From: Rhabditoides inermis
Lineage: Eukaryota > Nematoda > Chromadorea > Rhabditida > Rhabditidae
Direction: 5' to 3'
Assembly: GCA_963966185.1 (NCBI GenBank)
Contig: CAWZYM010000114.1
Span: 1,044,501-1,108,500 of the forward strand
Length of the DNA: 64,000 nucleotides
In this document: one piece after another, positions 24,842 through 36,999 of the stretch
Layout: each line of letters begins with the position of its first letter
Numbering within the stretch: the first letter of the stretch is position 1
The notes under the pieces: model-generated
What the model saw: the letters and a program-made list of their open reading frames with translations, nothing else
Told to the model about the DNA's origin: nothing
Database searches by the model: none
Program-made: the position numbers and the translations under genes

Positions 24842-27225
24842 GCGTCGACTAGAAATGGCATGAGAAACTGATCTGAAAGTATGAATCTTCGAAACACTCG
24901 TCGCTACAAACTCGCCCGACGATTTTTTGTCTCTCGCTCCACTCTCCTCTCCGCGAGATAGACTCGGACATCGGTCTGGTCGAACTCGTCCGCCCATCAA
25001 ATGAACTATGGGCGTCGACTAAAAACGGCATAAGAAACTGATCTGAAAGTATGAATCTTCGAAACACTCGTCGCTACAAATTCGCCCGACGATTTTTTGT
25101 CTCTCGCTCTACTCTCCTCTTCACGAGATCGACTCGGACCTCGGTCTGGTCGAACTCGTCCGCCCATCAAATGAACTATGGGCGTCGACTAAAAACGGCA
25201 TAAGAAACTGATCTGAAAATATGAATCTTCGAAACACTCGTCGCTACAAATTCGTTCGACGATTTTTTGTCTCTCGCTCCACTCTCCTCTCCGCGAGATA
25301 GACTCGGACATCGGTCTGGTCGAACTCGTCCGCCCATCAAATGAACTATGGGCGTCGACTAAAAACGGCATAAGAAACTAATCTGAAAGTATGAATCTTC
25401 GAAACACTCGTCGCTACAAATTCGCCCGACGATTTTCTCTCTCTCGCTCCACTCTTCTCTCCGCGAGATCGACTCGGACCTCGGTCTGGTCGAACTCGTC
25501 CGCCCATCAAATGAACTATGGGCGTCGACTAAAAATGGCATCAGAAACTGATCTGAAAGTATGAATCTTCGAAACACTCGTCGCTACAAATTCGCCCGAC
25601 GATTTTTTGTCTCTCGCTCCACTCTCCTCTCCGCGAGATAGACTCGGACATCGGTCTGGTCGACTTCGTCCGCCCATCAAATGAACTACGGGCGTCGACT
25701 AAAAACGGCATAAGAAACTAATCTGAAAGTATGAATCTTCGAAACACTCGTCGCTACAAATTCGCCCGACGATTTTTTGTCTCTCGCTCCACTCTCCTCT
25801 CCGCGAGATAGACTCGGACATCGGTCTGGTCGAACTCGTCCGCCCATCAAATGAACTATGGGCGTCGACTAAAAACCGCATAAGAAACTAATCTGAAAGT
25901 ATGAATCTTCGAAACACTCGTCGCTACAAATTCGCCCGACGATTTTCTCTCTCTCTCGCTCCACTCTTCTCTCCGCGAGATCGACTCGGACCTCGGTCTG
26001 GTCGAACTCGTCCGCCCATCAAATGAACTATGGGCGTCGACTAAAAACGGCATAAGAAACTGATCTGAAAGTATGAATCTTCGAAACACTCGTCGCTACA
26101 AATTCGCCCGACGATTTTCTCTCTCTCGCTCCACTCTCCTCTTCACAAGATCGACTCGGACCAAGGTCTGGTCGAACTCGTCCGCCCATCGAATGAAGTA
26201 TGGGCGTCGACTAAAAACGGCATAAGAAACTAATCTGAAAGTATGAATCTTCGAAACACTCGTCGCTACAAATTCGCCCGACGATTTTTTGTCTCTCGCT
26301 CCACTCTCCTCTCCGCGAGATAGACTCGGGCATCGGTCTGGTCGAACTCGTCCGCCCATCAAATGAACTATGGGCGTCGACTAAAAACGGCATAAGAAAC
26401 TAATCTGAAAGTATGAATCTTCGAAACACTCGTCGCTACAAATTCGCCCGACGATTTTCTCTCTCTCTCGCTCCACTCTTCTCTCCGCGAGATCGACTCG
26501 GACCTCGGTCTGGTCGAACTCGTCCGCCCATCAAATGAACTATGGGCGTCGACTAAAAATAGCATAAGAAACTGATCTGAAAGTATGAATCTTCAAAACA
26601 CTCGTCGCTACAAATTCGCCCGACGATTTTTTGTCTCTCGCTCCACTCTCCTCTTCACGATATCGACTCGGACCTCGGTCTGGTCGAACTCGTCCGCCCA
26701 TCAAATGAACTATGGGCGTCGACTAAAAACGGCATAAGAAACTTATCTGTAAGTATGAATCTTCAAAACACTCGTCGCTACAAATTCGCTCGACGATTTT
26801 TTGTCTCTCGCTCCACTCTCCTCTTCACGAGATCGACTCGGACCTCGGTCTGGTCGAACTCGTCCGCCCATCAAATGAACTATGAGCGTCGACTAAAAAC
26901 GGCATAAGAAACTGATCTGAAAGTATGAATCTTCGAAACACTCGTTGCTACAAATTCGCCCGACGATTTTTTGTCTCTCGCTCCACTCTCCTCTCCGCGA
27001 GATCGACTCGGACCTCGGTCTGGTCGAACTCGTCCGCCCATCAAACGAACTATGGGCGTCGACTGAAAACGGCATAAGAAACTGATCTGTGAGTATAAAT
27101 CTTCGAAACACTCGTCGCTACAAATTCGCCCGACGATTTTTTGTCTCTCGCTCAACTCTCCTCTCCGCGAAATAGACTCGGACCTCGGTCTGATCGAACT
27201 CGTCCGCCCATCAAATGAAATATGG
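24842..27225. repeat. Satellite block related to the 5445 bp HOR, rearranged
   Basis: Monomers 24842-26033 follow the order of 16664-18360 but with only one 510 bp trimer instead of two. 26034 introduces 'cacaagatcg'. 26374 is a 172 bp monomer with an extra CT. 26546-27225 are diverged types ('gaaacttatctgtaag', 'gagcgtcgac', 'gactgaaaacgg', 'gaaatag'). One substitution breaks 'gactcggac' to 'gactcgggc' near 26330. Confidence 0.85.
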
Positions 27226-29102
27226 GCGTCGACTAAAAACGGCATAAGAAACTGATCTGAAAGTATGATGAATCTTCGAAACACTCGTCGCTACAAATTC
27301 GCCCGACGATTTTCTCTCTCTCGCTCCACTCTCCTCTTCACGAGATCGACTCGGACCAAGGTCTGGTCGAACTCGTCCGCCCATCGAATGAAGTATGGGC
27401 GTCGACTAAAAACGGCATAACAAACTGATCTGAAAGTATGAATCTTCGAAACACTCGTCGCTACAAATTCGCCCGACGATTTTCTCTCTCTCGCTCCACT
27501 CTTCTCTCCGCGAGATCGACTCGGACAAAAGTCTGGTCGAACTCGTCCGCACATCGAATGAAGTATGGGCGTCGACTAAAAACGGCATAAGAAACTAATC
27601 TGAAAGTATGAATCTTCGAAACACTCGTCGCTACAAATTCGCCCGACGATTTTCTCTCTCTCGCTCCACTCTTCTCTCCGCGAGATCGACTCGGACCTCG
27701 GTCTGGTCGAACTCGTCCGCCCATCAAATGAACTATGGGCGTCGACTAAAAATGGCATCAGAAACTGATCTGAAAGTATGAATCTTCGAAACACTCGTCG
27801 CTACAAATTCGCCCGACGATTTTTTGTCTCTCGCTCCACTCTCCTCTCCGCGAGATAGACTCGGACATCGGTCTGGTCGACTTCGTCCGCCCATCAAATG
27901 AACTACGGGCGTCGACTAAAAACGGCATAAGAAACTAATCTGAAAGTATGAATCTTCGAAACACTCGTCGCTACAAATTCGCCCGACGATTTTTTGTCTC
28001 TCGCTCCACTCTCCTCTCCGCGAGATAGACTCGGACATCGGTCTGGTCGAACTCGTCCGCCCATCAAATGAACTATGGGCGTCGACTAAAAACGGCATAA
28101 GAAACTAATCTGAAAGTATGAATCTTCGAAACACTCGTCGCTACAAATTCGCCCGACGATTTTCTCTCTCTCTCGCTCCACTCTTCTCTCCGCGAGATCG
28201 ACTCGGACCTCGGTCTGGTCGAACTCGTCCGCCCATCAAATGAACTATGGGCGTCGACTAAAAATAGCATAAGAAACTGATCTGAAAGTATGAATCTTCA
28301 AAACACTCGTCGCTACAAATTCGCCCGACGATTTTTTGTCTCTCGCTCCACTCTCCTCTTCACGAGATCGACTCGGACCTCGGTCTGGTCGAACTCGTCC
28401 GCCCATCAAATGAACTATGGGCGTCGACTAAAAACGGCATAAGAAACTGATCTGAAAGTATGAATCTTCGAAACACTCGTCGCTACAAATTCGCCCGACG
28501 ATTTTCTCTCTCTCGCTCCACTCTCCTCTTCACAAGATCGACTCGGACCAAGGTCTGGTCGAACTCGTCCGCCCATCGAATGAAGTATGGGCGTCGACTA
28601 AAAACGGCATAAGAAACTAATCTGAAAGTATGAATCTTCGAAACACTCGTCGCTACAAATTCGCCCGACGATTTTTTGTCTCTCGCTCCACTCTCCTCTC
28701 CGCGAGATAGACTCGGACATCGGTCTGGTCGAACTCGTCCGCCCATCAAATGAACTATGGGCGTCGACTAAAAACGGCATAAGAAACTAATCTGAAAGTA
28801 TGAATCTTCGAAACACTCGTCGCTACAAATTCGCCCGACGATTTTCTCTCTCTCTCGCTCCACTCTTCTCTCCGCGAGATCGACTCGGACCTCGGTCTGG
28901 TCGAACTCGTCCGCCCATCAAATGAACTATGGGCGTCGACTAAAAATAGCATAAGAAACTGATCTGAAAGTATGAATCTTCAAAACACTCGTCGCTACAA
29001 ATTCGCCCGACGATTTTTTGTCTCTCGCTCCACTCTCCTCTCCGCGAGATAGACTCGGACCTCGGTCTGGTCGAACTCGTCCGCCCATCAAATGAACTAT
29101 GG
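27226..29102. repeat. 11-monomer HOR copy, 1877 bp
   Basis: Eleven monomers begin with the 173 bp 'gtatgatgaatc' monomer, then 'cataacaaactg', and end with an 'aaaatagcat' monomer. The extra 7 bp over 11 x 170 come from one +3 and two +2 (CT) length variants. The following block repeats the same order with more internal copies. Confidence 0.88.
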
Positions 29103-31491
29103 GCGTCGACTAAAAACGGCATAAGAAACTGATCTGAAAGTATGATGAATCTTCGAAACACTCGTCGCTACAAATTCGCCCGACGATTTTCTCTCTCTCG
29201 CTCCACTCTCCTCTTCACGAGATCGACTCGGACCAAGGTCTGGTCGAACTCGTCCGCCCATCGAATGAAGTATGGGCGTCGACTAAAAACGGCATAACAA
29301 ACTGATCTGAAAGTATGAATCTTCGAAACACTCGTCGCTACAAATTCGCCCGACGATTTTCTCTCTCTCGCTCCACTCTTCTCTCCGCGAGATCGACTCG
29401 GACAAAAGTCTGGTCGAACTCGTCCGCACATCGAATGAAGTATGGGCGTCGACTAAAAACGGCATAAGAAACTAATCTGAAAGTATGAATCTTCGAAACA
29501 CTCGTCGCTACAAATTCGCCCGACGATTTTCTCTCTCTCGCTCCACTCTTCTCTCCGCGAGATCGACTCGGACCTCGGTCTGGTCGAACTCGTCCGCCCA
29601 TCAAATGAACTATGGGCGTCGACTAAAAATGGCATCAGAAACTGATCTGAAAGTATGAATCTTCGAAACACTCGTCGCTACAAATTCGCCCGACGATTTT
29701 TTGTCTCTCGCTCCACTCTCCTCTCCGCGAGATAGACTCGGACATCGGTCTGGTCGACTTCGTCCGCCCATCAAATGAACTACGGGCGTCGACTAAAAAC
29801 GGCATAAGAAACTAATCTGAAAGTATGAATCTTCGAAACACTCGTCGCTACAAATTCGCCCGACGATTTTTTGTCTCTCGCTCCACTCTCCTCTCCGCGA
29901 GATAGACTCGGACATCGGTCTGGTCGAACTCGTCCGCCCATCAAATGAACTATGGGCGTCGACTAAAAACGGCATAAGAAACTAATCTGAAAGTATGAAT
30001 CTTCGAAACACTCGTCGCTACAAATTCGCCCGACGATTTTCTCTCTCTCTCGCTCCACTCTTCTCTCCGCGAGATCGACTCGGACCTCGGTCTGGTCGAA
30101 CTCGTCCGCCCATCAAATGAACTATGGGCGTCGACTAAAAACGGCATAAGAAACTGATCTGAAAGTATGAATCTTCGAAACACTCGTCGCTACAAATTCG
30201 CCCGACGATTTTCTCTCTCTCGCTCCACTCTCCTCTTCACAAGATCGACTCGGACCAAGGTCTGGTCGAACTCGTCCGCCCATCGAATGAAGTATGGGCG
30301 TCGACTAAAAACGGCATAAGAAACTAATCTGAAAGTATGAATCTTCGAAACACTCGTCGCTACAAATTCGCCCGACGATTTTTTGTCTCTCGCTCCACTC
30401 TCCTCTCCGCGAGATAGACTCGGACATCGGTCTGGTCGAACTCGTCCGCCCATCAAATGAACTATGGGCGTCGACTAAAAACGGCATAAGAAACTAATCT
30501 GAAAGTATGAATCTTCGAAACACTCGTCGCTACAAATTCGCCCGACGATTTTCTCTCTCTCTCGCTCCACTCTTCTCTCCGCGAGATCGACTCGGACCTC
30601 GGTCTGGTCGAACTCGTCCGCCCATCAAATGAACTATGGGCGTCGACTAAAAATAGCATAAGAAACTGATCTGAAAGTATGAATCTTCAAAACACTCGTC
30701 GCTACAAATTCGCCCGACGATTTTTTGTCTCTCGCTCCACTCTCCTCTTCACGAGATCGACTCGGACCTCGGTCTGGTCGAACTCGTCCGCCCATCAAAT
30801 GAACTATGGGCGTCGACTAAAAACGGCATAAGAAACTGATCTGAAAGTATGAATCTTCGAAACACTCGTCGCTACAAATTCGCCCGACGATTTTCTCTCT
30901 CTCGCTCCACTCTCCTCTTCACAAGATCGACTCGGACCAAGGTCTGGTCGAACTCGTCCGCCCATCGAATGAAGTATGGGCGTCGACTAAAAACGGCATA
31001 AGAAACTAATCTGAAAGTATGAATCTTCGAAACACTCGTCGCTACAAATTCGCCCGACGATTTTTTGTCTCTCGCTCCACTCTCCTCTCCGCGAGATAGA
31101 CTCGGACATCGGTCTGGTCGAACTCGTCCGCCCATCAAATGAACTATGGGCGTCGACTAAAAACGGCATAAGAAACTAATCTGAAAGTATGAATCTTCGA
31201 AACACTCGTCGCTACAAATTCGCCCGACGATTTTCTCTCTCTCTCGCTCCACTCTTCTCTCCGCGAGATCGACTCGGACCTCGGTCTGGTCGAACTCGTC
31301 CGCCCATCAAATGAACTATGGGCGTCGACTAAAAATAGCATAAGAAACTGATCTGAAAGTATGAATCTTCAAAACACTCGTCGCTACAAATTCGCCCGAC
31401 GATTTTTTGTCTCTCGCTCCACTCTCCTCTCCGCGAGATAGACTCGGACCTCGGTCTGGTCGAACTCGTCCGCCCATCAAATGAACTATGG
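29103..31491. repeat. 14-monomer HOR copy, 2389 bp
   Basis: Same start and end as 27226-29102, but a four-monomer, 682 bp sub-unit ('cacaag', T6, extra-CT, 'aaaatagcat') is present twice, at 30128-30809 and 30810-31491. The two sub-units differ mainly in the last monomer ('ttcacgagatcg' or 'ccgcgagatag'). The copies show that HOR length is changing by internal exchange. Confidence 0.88.
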
Positions 31492-33060
31492 GCGTCGACT
31501 AAAAACGGCATAAGAAACTGATCTGAAAGTATGATGAATCTTCGAAACACTCGTCGCTACAAATTCGCCCGACGATTTTCTCTCTCTCGCTCCACTCTCC
31601 TCTTCACGAGATCGACTCGGACCAAGGTCTGGTCGAACTCGTCCGCCCATCGAATGAAGTATGGGCGTCGACTAAAAACGGCATAACAAACTGATCTGAA
31701 AGTATGAATCTTCGAAACACTCGTCGCTACAAATTCGCCCGACGATTTTCTCTCTCTCGCTCCACTCTTCTCTCCGCGAGATCGACTCGGACAAAAGTCT
31801 GGTCGAACTCGTCCGCACATCGAATGAAGTATGGGCGTCGACTAAAAACGGCATAAGAAACTAATCTGAAAGTATGAATCTTCGAAACACTCGTCGCTAC
31901 AAATTCGCCCGACGATTTTCTCTCTCTCGCTCCACCCTCCTCTTCACGAGATCGACTCGGACCAAGGTCTGGTCGAACTCGTCCGCCCATCGAATGAAGT
32001 ATGGGCGTCGACTAAAAACGGCATAAGAAACTAATCTGAAAGTATGAATCTTCGAAACACTCGTCGCTACAAATTCGCCCGACGATTTTTTGTCTCTCGC
32101 TCCACTCTCCTCTTCACGAGATCGACTCGGACCTCGGTCTGGTCGAACTCGTCCGCCCATCAAACAAACTATGGGCGTCGACTAAAAACGGCTTAAGAAA
32201 CTGATATGAAAGTATGAATCTTCGAAACACTCGTCGCTACAAATTCGCCCGACGATTTTTTGTCTCTCGCTCCACTCTCCTCTTCACGAGATCGACTCGG
32301 ACCTCGGTCTGGTCGAACTCGTCCGCCCATCAAATGAACTATGGGCGTCGACTAAAAACGGCATAAGAAACTGATCTGTGAGTATAAATCTTCGAAACAC
32401 TCGTCGCTACAAATTCGCCCGACGATTTTTTGTCTCTCGCTCCACTCTCCTCTTCACGAGATCGACTCGGACCTCGGTCTGGTCGAACTCGTCCGCCCAT
32501 CAAATGAAGTATGGGCGTCGACTAAAAACGGCATAAGAAACTGATCTGAAAGTATGAATCTTCGAAACACTCGTCGCTACAAATTCGCCCGACGATTTTT
32601 TGTCTCTCGCTCCACTCTCCTCTTCACGATATCGACTCGGACCTCGGTCTGGTCGAACTCGTCCGCCCATCAAATGAACTAAGGGCGTCGACTGAAAACG
32701 GCATAAGAAACTTATCTGTGAGTATGAATCTTCGAAACACTCGTTGCTACAAATTCGCCCGACGATTTTTTGTCTCTCGCTCCACTCTTCTCTCCGCGAG
32801 ATCGACTCGGACCTCGGTCTGGTCGAACTCGTCCGCCCATCAAACGAACTATGGGCGTCGACTGAAAACGGCATAAGAAACTGATCTGTGAGTATAAATC
32901 TTCGAAACACTCGTCGCTACAAATTCGCCCGACGATTTTTTGTCTCTCGCTCAACTCTCCTCTCCGCGAAATAGACTCGGACCTCGGTCTGATCGAACTC
33001 GTCCGCCCATCAAATGAAATATGGGCGTCGACTAAAAACGGCATAAGAAACTGATCTGAA
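31492..33060. repeat. Partial HOR copy, then diverged monomers
   Basis: The 'gtatgatgaatc' (31492) and 'cataacaaactg' (31665) monomers start a third HOR copy, which diverts at 31835 into 'accctcc ... ccaagg' and then diverged types: 'gcttaagaaactgatatg' at 32175, 'ctgtgagtataaatc' at 32345, 'cacgatatcg' and 'ctaagggcg' in 32515-32690, and 'gactgaaaacgg' at 32685 and 32855. It ends where the 77 bp insertion interrupts monomer 33025. Confidence 0.85.
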
Positions 33061-33137
33061 TTAGAAAAAGGGGGAGTTGTGATAAGAAATACATGAAGAA
33101 CAATCCAGTTTCGGCTCCTTTCACCTGACTGGATTGT
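33061..33137. mobile_element. Unique 77 bp insertion of unknown origin
   Basis: SalI starts at 33025 and 33272 are 247 bp apart, so exactly 77 extra bases are present. The empty site is seen in sister monomers at 14998/14999 and 20444/20445 ('ctgaa' then 'tgtatg'). The insert begins TTAGAAAAAGGGGGAG, a purine run resembling an LTR-retrotransposon polypurine tract, followed by TTGTGATAAG. It ends with an 11 bp inverted repeat. I see no target-site duplication. On the minus strand its last bases are CTAA and it lies between A and T, as in Helitrons, but the 5' TC is missing and the hairpin is at the wrong end. It could be a transposon fragment or repair filler. No coding capacity. Confidence 0.55.
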
Positions 33138-33138
33138 T
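33099..33138. repeat. 11 bp inverted repeat in the 77 bp insertion
   Basis: AACAATCCAGT (33099-33109) pairs exactly with ACTGGATTGTT (33128-33138) across an 18-nt loop. The last base of the right arm may belong to the host monomer. This is the only non-satellite structure in the insert. Confidence 0.85.
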
Positions 33139-35129
33139 GTATGAATCATCGAAACTTTCGTCGCTACAAATTCGCCCGACGATTTTTTGTCTCTCGCTCC
33201 ACTCTCCTCTCCGCGAAATAGACTCGGACCTCGGACTGGTCGAACTCGTCCGCCCATCAAATGAACTATGGGCGTCGACTAAAAACGGCATAAGAAACTG
33301 ATCTGAAAGTATGAATCTTCGAAACACTCGTCGCTACAAATTCGCTCGAAGATTTTTTGTCTCTCGCTCCACTCTCCTCTTCACGAGATCGACTCGGACC
33401 TCGGTCTGGTCGAACTCGTCCGCCCATCAAATGAACTATGGGCGTCGACTAAAAACGGCATAAGAAACTGATCTGGAAGTATGAATCTTCGAAACACTCG
33501 TCGCTACAAATTCGCTCGACGACTTTTTGTCTCTCGCTCCACTCTCCTCTTCACGAGATCGACTCGGACCTCGGTCTGGTCGAACTCGTCCGCCCATCAA
33601 ATGAACTATGGGCGTCGACTAAAAACGGCATAAGAAAGTGATCTGAAAGTATGAATCTTCGAAACACTCGTCGCTACAAATTCGCTTGACGACTTTTTGT
33701 CTCTCGCTCCACTCTCCTCTTCACGAGATCGACTCGGACCTCGGTCTGGTCGAACTCGTCCGCCCATCAAATGAACTATGGGCGTCGACTTAAAAACGGC
33801 TAAAGAAACTGATCTGAAAAAATGAATCTTCGAAACACTCGTCGCTACAAATTCGCCCGACGATTTTCTCTCTCTCGCTCCACTCTCCTCTTCACGAGAT
33901 CGACTCGGACCAAGGTCTGGTCGAACTCGTCCGCCCATCGAATGAAGTATGGGCGTCGACTAAAAACGGCATAAGAAACTGATCTGAAAGTATGAATCTT
34001 CGAAACACTCGTCGCTACAAATTCGCCCGACGATTTTCTCTCTCTCGCTCCACTCTTCTCTCCGCGAGATCGACTCGGACAAAAGTCTGGTCGAACTCGT
34101 CCGCCCATCGAATGAAGTATGGGCGTCGACTAAAAACGGCATAAGAAACTAATCTGAAAGTATGAATCTTCGTCTTCGAAACACTCGTCGCTACAAATTC
34201 GCCCGACGATTTTCTCTCTCTCGCTCCACCCTCCTCTTCACGAGATCGACTCGGACCAAGGTCTGGTCGAACTCGTCCGCCCATCGAATGAAGTATGGGC
34301 GTCGACTAAAAACGGCATAAGAAACTAATCTGAAAGTATGAATCTTCGAAACACTCGTCGCTACAAATTCGCCCGACGATTTTCTCTCTCTCGCTCCACT
34401 CTTCTCTCCGCGAGATCGACTCGGACCTCGGTGTGGTCGAACTCGTCCGCCCATCAAATGAACTATGGGCATCGACTAAAAATGGCATCAGAAACTGATC
34501 TGAGAGTATGAATCTTCGAAACACTCGTCGCTACAAATTCGCCCGACGATTTTTTGTCTCTCGCTCCACTCTCCTCTCCGCAAGATAGACTCGGACCTCG
34601 GTCTGGTCGAACTCGTCCGCCCATCAAATGAACTATGGGCGTCGACTAGAAATGGCATGAGAAACTGATCTGAAAGTATCGCTACAAATTCGCCCGACGA
34701 TTTTTTGTCTCTCGCTCCACTCTCCTCTCCGCGAGATAGACTCGGACATCGGTCTGGTCGAACTCGTCCGCCCATCAAATGAACTATGGGCGTCGACTAA
34801 AAACGGCATAAGAAACTGATCTGAAAGTATGAATCTTCGAAACACTCGTCGCTACAAATTCGCCCGACGATTTTTTGTCTCTCGCTCTACTCTCCTCTTC
34901 ACGAGATCGACTCGGACCTCGGTCTGGTCGAACTCGTCCGCCCATCAAATGAACTATGGGCGTCGACTAAAAACGGCATAAGAAACTGATCTGAAAATAT
35001 GAATCTTCGAAACACTCGTCGCTACAAATTCGCCCGACGATTTTTTGTCTCTCGCTCCACTCTCCTCTTCACGAGATCGACTCGGACCTCGGTCTGGTCG
35101 AACTCGTCCGCCCATCAAATGAACTATGG
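33138..35129. repeat. Satellite block following the 77 bp insertion
   Basis: The order matches 14999-16323 and 20445-21939: 'cgaaactttcg', 'gctcga', 'ctggaag', 'gaaagtg ... cgcttgacgac', 'gacttaaaaacggctaaag' (33782), then the four-monomer module starting near 34299. Differences include loss of two monomers around 33952-34298 and a 19 bp deletion in monomer 34639. This is a third, rearranged copy of the right part of the 5445 bp HOR. Confidence 0.87.
34639..34789. repeat. Truncated 151 bp monomer
   Basis: The distance to the next SalI start is 151 bp. Nineteen bases are missing between 'agtat' and 'cgctac', which removes the TTCGAA core. The sister monomers at 11219, 15984, 16664, 21600 and 24842 are full length, so this is a private deletion. 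It is the only large internal monomer deletion I noticed. Confidence 0.9.
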
Positions 35130-36999
35130 GCGTCGACTAAAAACGGCATAAGAAACTGATCTGTGAGTATAAATCTTCGAAACACTCGTCGCTACAAATT
35201 CGCCCGACGATTTTTTGTCTCTCGTTCCACTCTCCTCTTCACGAGATCGACTCGGACCTCGGTCTGGTCGAACTCGTCCGCCCATCAAATGAAGTATGGG
35301 CGTCGACTAAAAACGGCATAAGAAACTGATCTGAAAGTATGAATCTTCGAAACACTCGTCGCTACAAATTCGCCCGACGATTTTTTGTCTCTCGCTCCAC
35401 TCTCCTCTTCACGATATCGACTCGGACCTCGGTCTGGTCGAACTCGTCCGCCCATCAAATGAACTATGGGCGTCGACTAAAAACGGCATAAGAAACTTAT
35501 CTGTAAGTATGAATCTTCAAAACACTCGTCGCTACAAATTCGCTCGACGATTTTTTGTCTCTCGCTCCACTCTCCTCTTCACGAGATCGACTCGGACCTC
35601 GGTCTGGTCGAACTCGTCCGCCCATCAAATGAACTATGAGCGTCGACTAAAAACGGCATAAGAAACTGATCTGAAAGTATGAATCTTCGAAACACTCGTT
35701 GCTACAAATTCGCCCGACGATTTTTTGTCTCTCGCTCCACTCTCCTCTCCGCGAGATCGACTCGGACCTCGGTCTGGTCGAACTCGTCCGCCCATCAAAC
35801 GAACTATGGGCGTCGACTGAAAACGGCATAAGAAACTGATCTGTGAGTATAAATCTTCGAAACACTCGTCGCTACAAATTCGCCCGACGATTTTTTGTCT
35901 CTCGCTCAACTCTCCTCTCCGCGAAATAGACTCGGACCTCGGTCTGATCGAACTCGTCCGCCCATCAAATGAAATATGGGCGTCGACTAAAAACGGCATA
36001 AGAAACTGATCTGAATGTATGAATCATTGAAACTTTCGTCGCTACAAATTCGCCCGACGATTTTTTGTCTCTCGCTCCACTCTCCTCTCCGCGAAATAGA
36101 CTCGGACCTCGGTCTGGTCGAACTCGTCCGCCCATCAAATGAACTATGGGCGTCGACTAAAAACGGCATAAGAAACTGATCTGAAAGTATGAATCTTCGA
36201 AACACTCGTCGCTACAAATTTGCTCGACGATTTTTTGTCTCTCGCTCCACTCTCCTCTTCACGAGATCGACTCGGACCTCGGTCTGGTCGAACTCGTCCG
36301 CCCATCAAATGAACTATGGGCGTCGACTAAAAACGGCATAAGAAACTGATTTGGAAGTATGAATCTTCGAAACACTCGTCGCTACAAATTCGCTCGACGA
36401 CTTTTTGTCTCTCGCTCCACTCTCCTCTTCACGAGATCGACTCGGACCTCGGTCTGGTCGAACTCGTCCGCCCATCAAATGAACTATGGGCGTCGACTAA
36501 AAACGGCATAAGAAAGTGATCTGAAAGTATGAATCTTCGAAACACTCGTCGCTACAAATTCGCCCGACGATTTTTTGTCTCTCGCTCCACTCTCCTCTCC
36601 GCGAGATAGACTCGGACCTCGGTCTGGTCGAACTCGTCCGCCCATCAAATGAACTATGGGCGTCGACTAAAAACGGCATAAGAAACTGATCTGAAAAAAT
36701 GAATCTTCGAAACACTGGTCGCTACAAATTCGCCCGACGATTTTCTCTCTCTCGCTCCACTCTCCTCTTCACGAGATCGACTCGGACCAAGGTCTGGTCG
36801 AACTCGTCCGCCCATCGAATGAAGTATGGGCGTCGACTAAAAACGGCAAAAGAAACTGATCTGAAAGTATGAATCTTCGAAACACTCGTCGCTACAAATT
36901 CGCCCGACGATTTTTTGTCTCTCGCTCCACTCTCCTCTTCACGAGATCGACTCGGACCTCGGTCTGGTCGAACTCGTCCGCCCATCAAATGAACTATGG
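35130..36999. repeat. 11-monomer HOR copy, 1870 bp
   Basis: Begins with the 'ctgtgagtataaatc' monomer and runs through 'cacgatatcg', 'ctgtaag ... cttcaaaac', 'gagcgtcgac', 'gactgaaaacgg', 'aatcattgaaactttcg', 'gatttggaag', 'gaaagtg' and 'ctgaaaaaatg ... cactggtcg'. The next block repeats this order without the 'gagcgtcgac' monomer (35640-35809). Its last monomer (36830-36999) is a recombinant. Confidence 0.9.
36830..36999. repeat. Chimeric monomer at a HOR junction
   Basis: The first part, with 'cggcaaaag', matches monomer 38530-38699. The rest (T6-G, 'ttcacgagatcg', 'acctcgg', 'aaatgaactatgg') matches the monomer that precedes 35130. Monomer 38530 instead has CT repeats, 'acaaaag' and 'cgaatgaag'. 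The switch lies between about monomer positions 20 and 85, as expected if the crossover that duplicated the HOR occurred inside this monomer. Confidence 0.8.

Noticed and set aside
33061..33137. Helitron ends (CTAA on the minus strand, insertion between A and T)
   Set aside because: There is no 5' TC, and the hairpin is at the opposite end from the CTRR-like terminus. A four-base match and an A/T junction are weak alone.
32712..33260. Longest open frame of the window (182 codons, minus strand) and hundreds of 60-137 codon minus-strand frames
   Set aside because: All are the 170 bp monomer read through. Because 170 is 3 x 56 + 2, the frame shifts every monomer and stops recur. The 182-codon case exists only because the 77 bp insertion changes frame. 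No domain, start context or conservation beyond the repeat itself.
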